A DNA stretch of 64,000 bases from contig JARYHS010011408.1 in assembly GCA_031002005.1 (NCBI GenBank), positions 221,815,473 to 221,879,472 of the forward strand. Direction: 5' to 3'. This document shows positions 1 through 9,100 of the stretch, one piece after another (the first letter of the stretch is position 1; every line of letters starts with the position of its first letter). The notes beneath the pieces were generated by a model. The model searched no databases, had not been told where the DNA came from, and saw nothing but the letters and a program-made list of their open reading frames with translations. The translations under genes were made by a program, and so were the position numbers. The stretch is from Vandiemenella viatica (taxonomy: Eukaryota > Arthropoda > Insecta > Orthoptera > Morabidae).

Positions 1-1240
1 ACTGACTCTCTTCGCTCAAGTCTGTTCACCAGAGAAGGCCCTGCAAGATCATGGGGGCGGCATACCATCAGTCACTTAGCTTGCCATCCAATCATACAAC
101 AATCTATTAGTCTACGAGTTATTACCCAGTTAGATGCAATTAGCATCTTAGATAAGCACTGTTGGGAGGATCCTCCCAGTCATGTTATCGGCTGTATGTT
201 CACGGCTTTCAATGACATTAAATGGGACCTCATAACCGCTAGATGCCTGTTATCATTCATAATAGGATAGAAACTTAGCTGATCATCTAACATGTACCAG
301 CCTTCCCCTATCCTGGTTGCTGAACTTACTAATCGGCTGGTGTCGTATTATTCCTGACAAATTACATCTTATTAATTAGCCCACAAGACGCAAGAGCTCA
401 AGATCATCAAGATAGAAGAGACTTCCACAGCTGCAAGAACGCCACGAGGTTAGGTAAACTCTCCTCTAGAGTCCCACCACAGTTAAAGTCCACAACGAAC
501 CCAAATCTATCCCTCAGCTACCCTGTCAGTCAGATAGGACTCTTACAAAATGATGTAAAATTGGAATATTTATAATTCATTGATAAGGCTATTTGACAGT
601 ATTAAAAATATATTATAAATTGTAGTCATTCTCGTAGATTAATGCTTCAGGGAGCTATTTTTTTTTTTTTAATTTTGAAAATAAAAGTGGTTATTTTTAA
701 CAAAAAAGCGAAATAAAAAAATAGACTTTCCTCACCACTGGTCACGTGACAGAAAACGCTCTAGGATTGGTGGACGCTTGAGTGACATCAACATCTGTAA
801 ACCCTGCGGTTGTGTATGGAGCGTTTAATATTATCCAAGCTTTCAACTATTTTTTATTGTTTGTTGCTGGTTATTTCCTATTATTAATGAAATTTCATTT
901 GGATACAAAATCGAGAACAATTTGTAGTAGACTACAGCAGAAAAATATTTGTATATGATGGAAGACTTGGCATGGAAAGAAGATGAAGGTGCATTAAAGA
1001 AAATAAAGGGTGGCAATGCCACTGAAGATCTTCCATTGGCTCTGAGGAGCAGTAAGCGTTGTGGGAACGCAGTGGTTATATGTAGTACTGAGATTAATGA
1101 TGGTGGCGAAAAAGATTTCAGAAGATTGGTAGTAGAGTATTATTGTGCTGACCTTCAAGAAGGGGAATAAAATAAATGTTATAATGACAGAGAAATTGTG
1201 GCATTTTGTAAAATTCTTCCCCCCTAACTCCTATATTTGA
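1..1240. other. Unassigned non-coding stretch
   Basis: I recognise no gene or repeat here. A 73-residue open frame at 949-1170 (+) contains no family motif I know, and an AT-rich stretch with a T run lies near 661-671. The frame may be chance or the edge of an unknown element. Confidence 0.4.
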
Positions 1241-1242
1241 TA

Positions 1243-2609
1243 TACAGGGTGTTTGAAAAAGAACTCCCTAGTTTTAATGTGTCATAGAATCTGTAAAAAG
1301 TGATATACACTATTCTAGTTTGTGGTGTTTGATTAAGCAACACTCTAAGTTTTGCCGCCAAGCAGTTGGCAGACCTGCATGACCTTGAGACGGCGCCAGG
1401 GAACAGTTCCCTCAGTTGTGTTCGGTCGTGCAGTGCGGTGCAATGTTTACTCCACAACAAAAAGCGCAGTGTGTTATTTGGTTAGTGCAAACTGAGTCTG
1501 TTATAACAGTCCAATGTAATTTTAGACGTCAGTATGGTGGTGAACCTCCTACACCAAAAACTATCCGTCAATGGCTAAATTCTTTCAAGGAAACCGGTAA
1601 TGTTTTAAAAGCGAAATCACCCGGTAGGCCTAGAACTTCTGAAGATGTTGTTGAACAGATCCGTGTTTCGTGTGTTCGGAGCCCAAAAAAGTCATTGGCC
1701 AGACGTAGTCTACAATCAGGTGTTCCTAAAGGTACGCTCTATGATGTTGTACGTAAAAGATTACATTTGCGTGCCTACAAATTGCAACTGTTACATGAAA
1801 TAAAACCTACTGATAAAATCAAAAGGCTAGAGTTTGCTATTGACTTTTTAAGCAGAATTGATGATGATGAAAATTTTTTGAAAAATATTTGTTTTTCTGA
1901 TGAGGCTACATTTCATGTAAGTGGGACAGTTAATCGTCATAACTGCAGAGTTTGGGGGGAAGAGCATCCACATGAAGTTATTCAGCATCAGCGTGACTCT
2001 CCCAAAGTTAATGTTTGGTGCGGCTTGATGGTTGATCGTGTGATTGGTCCTTTCATTTTTGCAGAACGACCAATAAATGGAAACATTTACTACGACATGT
2101 TGACAGAGTATGTCTTTCCCCAAATGGAAGATATTGAGGCGGAAAAAGGGCTTGTGTTTTTCCAACAAGATGGCGCCCCTCCTCATTACAGTAACCATGT
2201 GCGCGCGGCTCTAGACACTCGCTTTCCGGGAAGGTGGATAGGGAGAGCTGGCCCAATTGCTTGGCCACCACGAAGCCCGGACTTAACCCCTCTGGACTTT
2301 TTCTTTTGGGGACACATAAAAAATGTTGTGTACAGTGAAAAAATCCGAGACATAAACCATTTACGGGAAAGAATCGTCACGGCGGTTGGGACAGTTACAC
2401 CTGATATGTTGGTGAATACATGGCGAGAATTTGAATATCGTCTCGACGTGAGCAGGGCAACAAATGGATCCCATGTTGAAGTGTACTGATGTTAAACAAA
2501 ACTCGAAGGTTTTCTCTTTCACTGTTTGTACTTGTTGATGTATTTTTTCATTAATTTACACATTAAATTTATACCTAAAACTAGGGAGTTCTTTTTCAAA
2601 CAACCTGTA
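1243..2609 (+). mobile_element. Complete mariner-type DNA transposon (DD41D)
   Basis: A complete cut-and-paste transposon of the IS630-Tc1-mariner superfamily. The ends are inverted repeats of about 34 bp starting TACAGGGTGTTTG on the left and TACAGGTTGTTTG on the reverse of the right, with one mismatch seen. TA dinucleotides flank both ends (1241-1242 and 2610-2611), as expected for this superfamily. Between the ends lies one uninterrupted transposase frame. Intact termini plus an intact frame suggest a recent insertion that could still be active. Confidence 0.93.
1443..2489 (+). CDS. Mariner-type transposase, DD41D
   Basis: Transposase that would bind the element's inverted repeats and catalyse excision and integration at TA. 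The N-terminal third looks like helix-turn-helix DNA-binding domains, with a GRPR hinge near residue 62. The catalytic domain shows the first Asp in FSDEATFH, the second in FQQDGAPPH and the third in SPDLTPLDFFFWG. Counting residues between the second and third Asp gives 41, so the signature is DD41D rather than mariner DD34D or Tc1 DD34E. I chose the Met at 1443 because the frame upstream (from 1416) has no domain-like sequence; the start is not certain. No stop or frameshift interrupts the 348 residues. Confidence 0.9.
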   Translation: MFTPQQKAQCVIWLVQTESVITVQCNFRRQYGGEPPTPKTIRQWLNSFKETGNVLKAKSPGRPRTSEDVVEQIRVSCVRSPKKSLARRSLQSGVPKGTLYDVVRKRLHLRAYKLQLLHEIKPTDKIKRLEFAIDFLSRIDDDENFLKNICFSDEATFHVSGTVNRHNCRVWGEEHPHEVIQHQRDSPKVNVWCGLMVDRVIGPFIFAERPINGNIYYDMLTEYVFPQMEDIEAEKGLVFFQQDGAPPHYSNHVRAALDTRFPGRWIGRAGPIAWPPRSPDLTPLDFFFWGHIKNVVYSEKIRDINHLRERIVTAVGTVTPDMLVNTWREFEYRLDVSRATNGSHVEVY

Positions 2610-2889
2610 TATGTTGCGAGTTCCATACTATCCCACCATAGTCACCAAAGGGATTAATCAGGCTTTTGTAATCCAATTTCCTTGCTAGACTTTTACATTT
2701 TCCCACTGTCCTATTCAATAGTTGCAGTAACCACTCTGTTATCTCCTTTGCCGAACTGAAATACCATGTAAATCAGCACCAGAGACCAGACTTCTTCATT
2801 GAGCGAAAAAAGATTTATTTCACACAGAAGTAGTTAAAACTTAACCCAAAGGCACTTCTGGTCTGCATTTGAATATTGACCTCAAACTC

Positions 2890-3199
2890 TTCGAATGCTT
2901 GAGACTTGGTTGCATAGTTGCAAATGGCTGATGGTACACTATCATAATGGAAAAACCAATGCATAACAACAAGGCAAATTTAGCCAGCTCTACTAACCCA
3001 TGGCACCAGATCTATGTGAATCAACAAACTGCCATATATTTGACCATTACAGAACTAGATTGGGTCGAAGAAGCTGTTATTTCATGGGGTTTGCACTTTC
3101 AACCCCCCAGCATTTGCTCCACAAATGGAAATCATCAGCGAAGTTGAGTAGACCTTCGGTAGAGTACCAGCAGACTTCACTGAAGAACTCGTATTAAAC
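2890..3199 (+). pseudogene. Old Penelope-like element, 5' part of broken ORF
   Basis: Decayed upstream part of a Penelope-like reverse transcriptase ORF. Short stretches in shifting frames (WVEEAVISWGLHFQPPS, then MEIISEVE, then VPADFTEELVLNMCH) align in order with the region just before the RT core of the intact PLE at 3335-5839. Stops and frame changes show it is dead. The frame runs into the target duplication at 3200-3210 and resumes at 8180, so the younger PLE pair landed inside this ORF. The left limit is not visible. Confidence 0.7.
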
Positions 3200-3210
3200 A
3201 TGTGTCACAT
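3200..3210. repeat. Left target-site duplication of PLE pair
   Basis: The 11-bp sequence ATGTGTCACAT occurs here and again at 8180-8190, exactly flanking the inverted PLE composite. Removing the composite and one copy joins the older PLE reading frame across the site. Confidence 0.88.
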
Positions 3211-3334
3211 TGTAGAAAACACTCTCGGGATTCTAGCCGCGTCAAATAAAAGTCGACTGGCGACGTTTCGAGAGCCGGCACTGCTCCCATTGTCAAGCCC
3301 TGCTTAACTAACTAAAACTGCCTAGCGGTAGTCT

Positions 3335-5839
3335 CTATATAGGGCTACCGGGCGGGAGAGGAGGGGAACTCGCGCGGAGGGCGGGTCTGCTTGGTGACGT
3401 CATGTTCCGGTTGTTGTTATGCCCAAATATGGTCCGCTCCCGTGTGTTTCGTAATTGTTTAATAACTGGCCTCCATGTTTGACTTATGTTAAGTCCTTGA
3501 TCCCGATTTATCACATTGTTATTAACTCTGATTTCAATTGCCTCTTTCACGACACTATCCCAAAAATTATTAGCATGGCAGAGGCGTGTCGTCTTGTCAA
3601 AGCACGGCTCATGACAGTTTTCAAGGGCGTGCTCTACTATAGCCGATTTTTCTTTCTGCCCCAACTTAAAGTATCTTATATGCTCTTTGCGCCTTTCATC
3701 GATCGTTCTCAAAGTCTGTCCTATGTAGGAAGAGCCACACTCACAAGGAATTTTATACACTCCAGGGGCCCGGAGATTTATACAATCTTTCGGGGTTCGT
3801 AATAACTGACGGATCTTAGGCGGGGGCCGAAAGATGGAGCGGATGCCTTGCTTGTTGAGCAGCCTGGCTATTTTCGATGTCACCGCTCCGCAGAAGGGCA
3901 AAAAGGCACGTGGGGTTTCTCGTTCCCTGTCATCCGTTTTGTTTTTGTTTCTTCTTCCGATAATCGCATGTCGAGTTTCTTTGGAACTATAACCATTGGC
4001 CCTAAACACGCGTTCTAAGTGTCGCAGCTCTTCTTGTAGATGCTGATTGTCGGATACCGCCTTTGCCCTGTGGACCAACGTATTCAGTACGCCGCGCTTC
4101 TGAGATGGGTGATGAAAACTAAGGGCGTTTAGATAACGATCAGTGTGTGTGGGTTTTCTATACACACTGTGCCCCAACCTTCCGTTCGGCTTTCGACGTA
4201 CCAATACATCCAGAAAAGGAAGTGCGCCTTCTTTTTCGATTTCCATCGTGAACTTGATGTTGGGGTGAACGCCGTTGAGATAGTTCACAAATTCATATAG
4301 GGCTGGTATCCCATGAGGCCACACGAGGAATGTGTCGTCAACAAATCTATAAAAACACTTGGGCTTTAAAGGGGCCGCGTCAAGAGCTACATGCTCAAAA
4401 TGTTCCATGTAAAAATCGGCAATCACTGGGGATAACGGGGACCCCATGGCCACGCCGTCCGTTTGTTCGTAATACTTTTCTTGGTACACGAAATACGTCG
4501 ATGTGAGCGTGTGTCTGAATAATTCCACGAGTTTTTGGTCAAAATGTTCACTAAGTAGTTCGATTGTTTCCCTTAACGGCACCCGCGTAAATAACGATGT
4601 GACATCCAAACTGACCATGATATCGTCACGCTCTAGTCTCATTGTTTTAACCACTTCCACAAACGCAGCAGAGTTCTTAACGTGGTGTGCACATTTACCC
4701 ACAAACGGACTTAACTGACGTGTGAGGTATTTGGCCAACCTGTACGTCGGCGAATCTATGGCACTAACTATCGGCCGCATCGGAGCATGCTCTTTGTGTA
4801 TTTTTGGTAGGCCATACAATCTTGGTGGTCTTGGGGCTCGGACTGTCAAATTCTTCACTGTTTCTTCCGCCAATCCAGCTTCTTTTATTAAGATATTGGT
4901 TTTTCTGACTGTCCGTGCCGTGGGGTCGCGCGGAAGCACACGATACGCCTCATCATCTAAAACTTCACACATCTTCTGGTGGTAGTCAGTGTTTGTCAGA
5001 ATTACGGTTGAATTTCCCTTGTCTGCTGGTAAAACCACGATTTCGGTGTCTTCCCGTAAAACACGTAAGCCGGCTCGTTCAGCTGCGGTCATATTGGGCT
5101 TAGGTGGTCTGGCCCTCGTCAGGATGCGCGTTGTCTCCCGGCGTACCTCTTCCGCTGCGTCCGTTGGAATATTACGCACAGCTTGTTCCACTCCGCTGAT
5201 GATGTTCATGATAGGCAAGGAACGTGGAGCCGGTGCGAAGTTCAATCCTTTCTTCAGGGCTGAGATAGCACCTTCGTCAATTTCTTTCCCCGATAGGTTA
5301 ATCACGGTTCGTCTGTCTTCGGGTAGCTGGGTGTCGCGCAGATCACGCGACAGGCGGTTGAATTTACAGCACTGCCTGCGCGTGGCCGTCCTTAATATAG
5401 AATTCTGTTGTCCGGTGGTGAAGTTGTCGACCCATTCCCAATCCATCGGCGAGAGGGCTGCTGCTAATAGCAAATGGCGTCCCATTAGTTCTCTAGCATT
5501 TTTGTCGAGGTCACGGCGAGTTTGACGAATCCTCTCCCTTACAATCGCCAGGCTGGTGCGGCGTAAAATCTTCTTTATGGCAGTAGTGTTAGCCGGATGG
5601 TTTACAACGGCAAACCGTGGCACTGTTTCGGTGTCTCTACACCTTAACAGGAAGGCCAGCGAACTCAGTAGTTTGGCCTTCTTGCAGCGCAGCTTCTCCA
5701 GATGTTTAACGCTGCGCGACATATCCTCCCCGTAGAGGTATGTTAAATAACTGTGAACGTTTTCGCGGCGGCAGCACTGTAGAAAACACTCTCGGGATTC
5801 TAGCCGCGTCAAATAAAAGTAAGGGAGAGGATTCGTCAA
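3335..5839 (-). CDS. Penelope-like reverse transcriptase with GIY-YIG endonuclease
   Basis: Single-ORF PLE protein: reverse transcriptase plus GIY-YIG endonuclease, used for target-primed retrotransposition. Visible blocks, with approximate residues: LPADKGNST (about 273), RLYGLPKIHK (about 341), MVSLDVTSLF (about 410), DGVAMGSPLSP (about 461), the catalytic YRFVDDTF box (about 498) and YRKPTHTDRYLN (about 560). The nuclease follows with GVYKIPCECGSSYIGQT (about 693-709), then an Arg/His-rich stretch and Glu in AIVEHALENCH. The frame is open for 834 residues. The first seven residues come from the antisense start of the other copy, so the native start is more likely the Met at 5722 (DMSRSVKHLE). 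The ORF is intact and may be functional. Confidence 0.92.
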   Translation of the reverse strand: MTNPLPYFYLTRLESRECFLQCCRRENVHSYLTYLYGEDMSRSVKHLEKLRCKKAKLLSSLAFLLRCRDTETVPRFAVVNHPANTTAIKKILRRTSLAIVRERIRQTRRDLDKNARELMGRHLLLAAALSPMDWEWVDNFTTGQQNSILRTATRRQCCKFNRLSRDLRDTQLPEDRRTVINLSGKEIDEGAISALKKGLNFAPAPRSLPIMNIISGVEQAVRNIPTDAAEEVRRETTRILTRARPPKPNMTAAERAGLRVLREDTEIVVLPADKGNSTVILTNTDYHQKMCEVLDDEAYRVLPRDPTARTVRKTNILIKEAGLAEETVKNLTVRAPRPPRLYGLPKIHKEHAPMRPIVSAIDSPTYRLAKYLTRQLSPFVGKCAHHVKNSAAFVEVVKTMRLERDDIMVSLDVTSLFTRVPLRETIELLSEHFDQKLVELFRHTLTSTYFVYQEKYYEQTDGVAMGSPLSPVIADFYMEHFEHVALDAAPLKPKCFYRFVDDTFLVWPHGIPALYEFVNYLNGVHPNIKFTMEIEKEGALPFLDVLVRRKPNGRLGHSVYRKPTHTDRYLNALSFHHPSQKRGVLNTLVHRAKAVSDNQHLQEELRHLERVFRANGYSSKETRHAIIGRRNKNKTDDRERETPRAFLPFCGAVTSKIARLLNKQGIRSIFRPPPKIRQLLRTPKDCINLRAPGVYKIPCECGSSYIGQTLRTIDERRKEHIRYFKLGQKEKSAIVEHALENCHEPCFDKTTRLCHANNFWDSVVKEAIEIRVNNNVINRDQGLNISQTWRPVIKQLRNTRERTIFGHNNNRNMTSPSRPALRASSPPLPPGSPI
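5748..5820 (-). repeat. PLE terminal repeat (pLTR-like), central copy
   Basis: A 73-bp sequence at the 5' end of the left copy that matches 8108-8180 in inverse orientation, and in its shorter form 3211-3253. Repeats shared by both ends are typical of PLEs, where they are called pLTRs. Confidence 0.8.
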
Positions 5840-5875
5840 ACTCGCCGTGACCTCGACAAAAATGCTAGAGAACTA

Positions 5876-8026
5876 ATGGGACGCCATTTGCTATTAGCAG
5901 CAGCCCTCTCGCCGATGGATTGGGAATGGGTCGACAACTTCACCACCGGACAACAGAATTCTATATTAAGGACGGCCACGCGCAGGCAGTGCTGTAAATT
6001 CAACCGCCTGTCGCGTGATCTGCGCGACACCCAGCTACCCGAAGACAGACGAACCGTGATTAACCTATCGGGGAAAGAAATTGACGAAGGTGCTATCTCA
6101 GCCCTGAAGAAAGGATTGAACTTCGCACCGGCTCCACGTTCCTTGCCTATCATGAACATCATCAGCGGAGTGGAACAAGCTGTGCGTAATATTCCAACGG
6201 ACGCAGCGGAAGAGGTACGCCGGGAGACAACGCGCATCCTGACGAGGGCCAGACCACCTAAGCCCAATATGACCGCAGCTGAACGAGCCGGCTTACGTGT
6301 TTTACGGGAAGACACCGAAATCGTGGTTTTACCAGCAGACAAGGGAAATTCAACCGTAATTCTGACAAACACTGACTACCACCAGAAGATGTGTGAAGTT
6401 TTAGATGATGAGGCGTATCGTGTGCTTCCGCGCGACCCCACGGCACGGACAGTCAGAAAAACCAATATCTTAATAAAAGAAGCTGGATTGGCGGAAGAAA
6501 CAGTGAAGAATTTGACAGTCCGAGCCCCAAGACCACCAAGATTGTATGGCCTACCAAAAATACACAAAGAGCATGCTCCGATGCGGCCGATAGTTAGTGC
6601 CATAGATTCGCCGACGTACAGGTTGGCCAAATACCTCACACGTCAGTTAAGTCCGTTTGTGGGTAAATGTGCACACCACGTTAAGAACTCTGCTGCGTTT
6701 GTGGAAGTGGTTAAAACAATGAGACTAGAGCGTGACGATATCATGGTCAGTTTGGATGTCACATCGTTATTTACGCGGGTGCCGTTAAGGGAAACAATCG
6801 AACTACTTAGTGAACATTTTGACCAAAAACTCGTGGAATTATTCAGACACACGCTCACATCGACGTATTTCGTGTACCAAGAAAAGTATTACGAACAAAC
6901 GGACGGCGTGGCCATGGGGTCCCCGTTATCCCCAGTGATTGCCGATTTTTACATGGAACATTTTGAGCATGTAGCTCTTGACGCGGCCCCTTTAAAGCCC
7001 AAGTGTTTTTATAGATTTGTTGACGACACATTCCTCGTGTGGCCTCATGGGATACCAGCCCTATATGAATTTGTGAACTATCTCAACGGCGTTCACCCCA
7101 ACATCAAGTTCACGATGGAAATCGAAAAAGAAGGCGCACTTCCTTTTCTGGATGTATTGGTACGTCGAAAGCCGAACGGAAGGTTGGGGCACAGTGTGTA
7201 TAGAAAACCCACACACACTGATCGTTATCTAAACGCCCTTAGTTTTCATCACCCATCTCAGAAGCGCGGCGTACTGAATACGTTGGTCCACAGGGCAAAG
7301 GCGGTATCCGACAATCAGCATCTACAAGAAGAGCTGCGACACTTAGAACGCGTGTTTAGGGCCAATGGTTATAGTTCCAAAGAAACTCGACATGCGATTA
7401 TCGGAAGAAGAAACAAAAACAAAACGGATGACAGGGAACGAGAAACCCCACGTGCCTTTTTGCCCTTCTGCGGAGCGGTGACATCGAAAATAGCCAGGCT
7501 GCTCAACAAGCAAGGCATCTGCTCCATCTTTCGGCCCCCGCCTAAGATCCGTCAGTTATTACGAACCCCGAAAGATTGTATAAATCTCCGGGCCCCTGGA
7601 GTGTATAAAATTCCTTGTGAGTGTGGCTCTTCCTACATAGGACAGACTTTGAGAACGATCGATGAAAGGCGCAAAGAGCATATAAGATACTTTAAGTTGG
7701 GGCAGAAAGAAAAATCGGCTATAGTAGAGCACGCCCTTGAAAACTGTCATGAGCCGTGCTTTGACAAGACGACACGCCTCTGCCATGCTAATAATTTTTG
7801 GGATAGTGTCGTGAAAGAGGCAATTGAAATCAGAGTTAATAACAATGTGATAAATCGGGATCAAGGACTTAACATAAGTCAAACATGGAGGCCAGTTATT
7901 AAACAATTACGAAACACACGGGAGCGGACCATATTTGGGCATAACAACAACCGGAACATGACGTCACCAAGCAGACCCGCCCTCCGCGCGAGTTCCCCTC
8001 CTCTCCCGCCCGGTAGCCCTATATAG
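5876..8026 (+). CDS. 5'-truncated copy of the PLE RT/GIY-YIG ORF
   Basis: Second, plus-strand copy of the protein encoded at 3335-5839. It begins at the equivalent of residue 119 and reads through all RT blocks and the GIY-YIG nuclease to the same stop. Copy sequence starts at about 5820, so the N-terminus is missing; the Met used is internal to the full protein. The C-terminal part carries the single replacement noted in the composite entry. It probably arose in the same integration event as the left copy. Confidence 0.88.
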   Translation: MGRHLLLAAALSPMDWEWVDNFTTGQQNSILRTATRRQCCKFNRLSRDLRDTQLPEDRRTVINLSGKEIDEGAISALKKGLNFAPAPRSLPIMNIISGVEQAVRNIPTDAAEEVRRETTRILTRARPPKPNMTAAERAGLRVLREDTEIVVLPADKGNSTVILTNTDYHQKMCEVLDDEAYRVLPRDPTARTVRKTNILIKEAGLAEETVKNLTVRAPRPPRLYGLPKIHKEHAPMRPIVSAIDSPTYRLAKYLTRQLSPFVGKCAHHVKNSAAFVEVVKTMRLERDDIMVSLDVTSLFTRVPLRETIELLSEHFDQKLVELFRHTLTSTYFVYQEKYYEQTDGVAMGSPLSPVIADFYMEHFEHVALDAAPLKPKCFYRFVDDTFLVWPHGIPALYEFVNYLNGVHPNIKFTMEIEKEGALPFLDVLVRRKPNGRLGHSVYRKPTHTDRYLNALSFHHPSQKRGVLNTLVHRAKAVSDNQHLQEELRHLERVFRANGYSSKETRHAIIGRRNKNKTDDRERETPRAFLPFCGAVTSKIARLLNKQGICSIFRPPPKIRQLLRTPKDCINLRAPGVYKIPCECGSSYIGQTLRTIDERRKEHIRYFKLGQKEKSAIVEHALENCHEPCFDKTTRLCHANNFWDSVVKEAIEIRVNNNVINRDQGLNISQTWRPVIKQLRNTRERTIFGHNNNRNMTSPSRPALRASSPPLPPGSPI

Positions 8027-8047
8027 AGACTACCGCTAGGCAGTTTT

Positions 8048-8180
8048 AGTTAGTTAAGCAGGGCTTGACAATGGGAGCAGTGCCGGCTCTCGAAACGTCG
8101 CCAGTCGACTTTTATTTGACGCGGCTAGAATCCCGAGAGTGTTTTCTACAGTGCTGCCGCCGCGAAAACGTTCACAGTTA
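8048..8180 (+). repeat. PLE 3' tail with hammerhead-ribozyme-like motif and pLTR
   Basis: The 3' tail holds a possible 6-bp stem (GGGAGC with GCTCTC, one G-U pair) followed by CGAAACGTCG, which resembles stem II plus the GAAA box of PLE-associated hammerhead ribozymes. The upstream box reads TTGACAA instead of CTGATGA, so the core is degenerate. The pLTR copy follows at 8108-8180. A mirror copy lies at about 3254-3315 on the minus strand. Catalytic activity is doubtful. Confidence 0.45.
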
Positions 8181-8190
8181 TGTGTCACAT

Positions 8191-9100
8191 TCTCCATAAG
8201 GCTAATTCTGAAAAGAAGAATACAACTGTGTCAGAGTGGTGAGTGCTAAATGAACTGCAGGAGAACAAGGATGTTGTCATTATTACTGCAGGTAATGACA
8301 ATGCCACTATTCTCAAGGCAATGGAAGACTACAGGCATAAAATCCACATTATTCTGGAAAATGAAACTTATGAGAGGCTGAATGAGGCAGATGATTCAAT
8401 AATGTCAGAAGTTAAAAAGAAAATTGTGCCTCTGAAAACTTCAGGTCTTCCACAAGATATTATCAAAAAAAACTTCATCCCCAGCTGCAGTGCCTTCCAG
8501 GTTAAATGGGCTGCCAGAAGTACACAAAGGAAGGATCCCATTGCAACCTACAATGAGTTTACCAATGTACTTGCTATCAAAACATCTCTCCATAGCCCTG
8601 AGCCAATTAGTGGGGGAATGTGCTCACCACATGTGGAATTCAGTGGGGTGTTTTGGCATGCTGAAAGTAACAAATGACATCATGGTCGGTTGTGAGATGA
8701 TGTTGGTTGTAACGAGGATTTGTTTTGGATAATACATTGGAGTTGCTAGACAACATTTATAGCTGCCGATGGTGGATCTTTTCCACCACATGGAGATTTC
8801 AATTTCATTTTCAAAATCAATTATTTTAAACAGCATGAAAAGGTCATCACTTTCTTCAATATGTTCATGGAACATATCCAGGACATGGAAAGCGTGACCA
8901 ACTTGTTTTTATAGATATGAGGATGATTCTTGATGCACAGAAGAGGAAAACTTGATTATTTCCTTAAACATTTTATGTAATAAATTAAAGTATCAAATTT
9001 ACAATAGATGCTGAATAGGAGGGTTTCCTGCCATTTCTGAACTTTTGGTCTGAAAGAAATCAGATGGAACATGTAAGGGAGAAAACCAATACCGGGATTG
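8191..9100 (+). pseudogene. Old Penelope-like element, RT part of broken ORF
   Basis: Continuation of the relic at 2890-3199. Recognisable in order and in several frames: LQENKDVVIITAGNDNATIL (ADKGN block), RLNGLPEVHKG (YGLPKIHK block), LVGECAHHMWNS, NDIMVG, YMEHIQDMES-like text, YRYEDDS (the FVDD box, changed) and EGFLPFLN. Many stops and small indels. It is clearly a different and much older PLE lineage from the intact pair inserted in it. Possible further remains to about 9480 are too decayed to call. Confidence 0.72.

Larger units (their letters stand above)
3211..8179. mobile_element. Head-to-head inverted pair of young Penelope-like retroelements
   Basis: Two copies of one PLE in opposite orientation. 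The left copy is on the minus strand and has the full ORF. The right copy is on the plus strand and starts inside the ORF at about 5820. The arms are nearly identical over about 2.3 kb, with one amino-acid difference seen (Arg to Cys near the linker before GIY-YIG). A spacer of about 275 bp, present only in the left copy, lies between the arms. A 73-bp terminal repeat occurs at 5748-5820 and 8108-8180, and a 43-bp version at 3211-3253. One 11-bp target duplication surrounds the whole unit, so it behaves as a single insertion. Complex insertions with partial extra copies are known for Penelope elements. Confidence 0.9.

Noticed and set aside
4503..5525. Plus-strand open frames opposite the PLE
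   Set aside because: They are antisense shadows of the intact Penelope ORF and are duplicated in mirror image at 5836-6858 because of the inverted copy.
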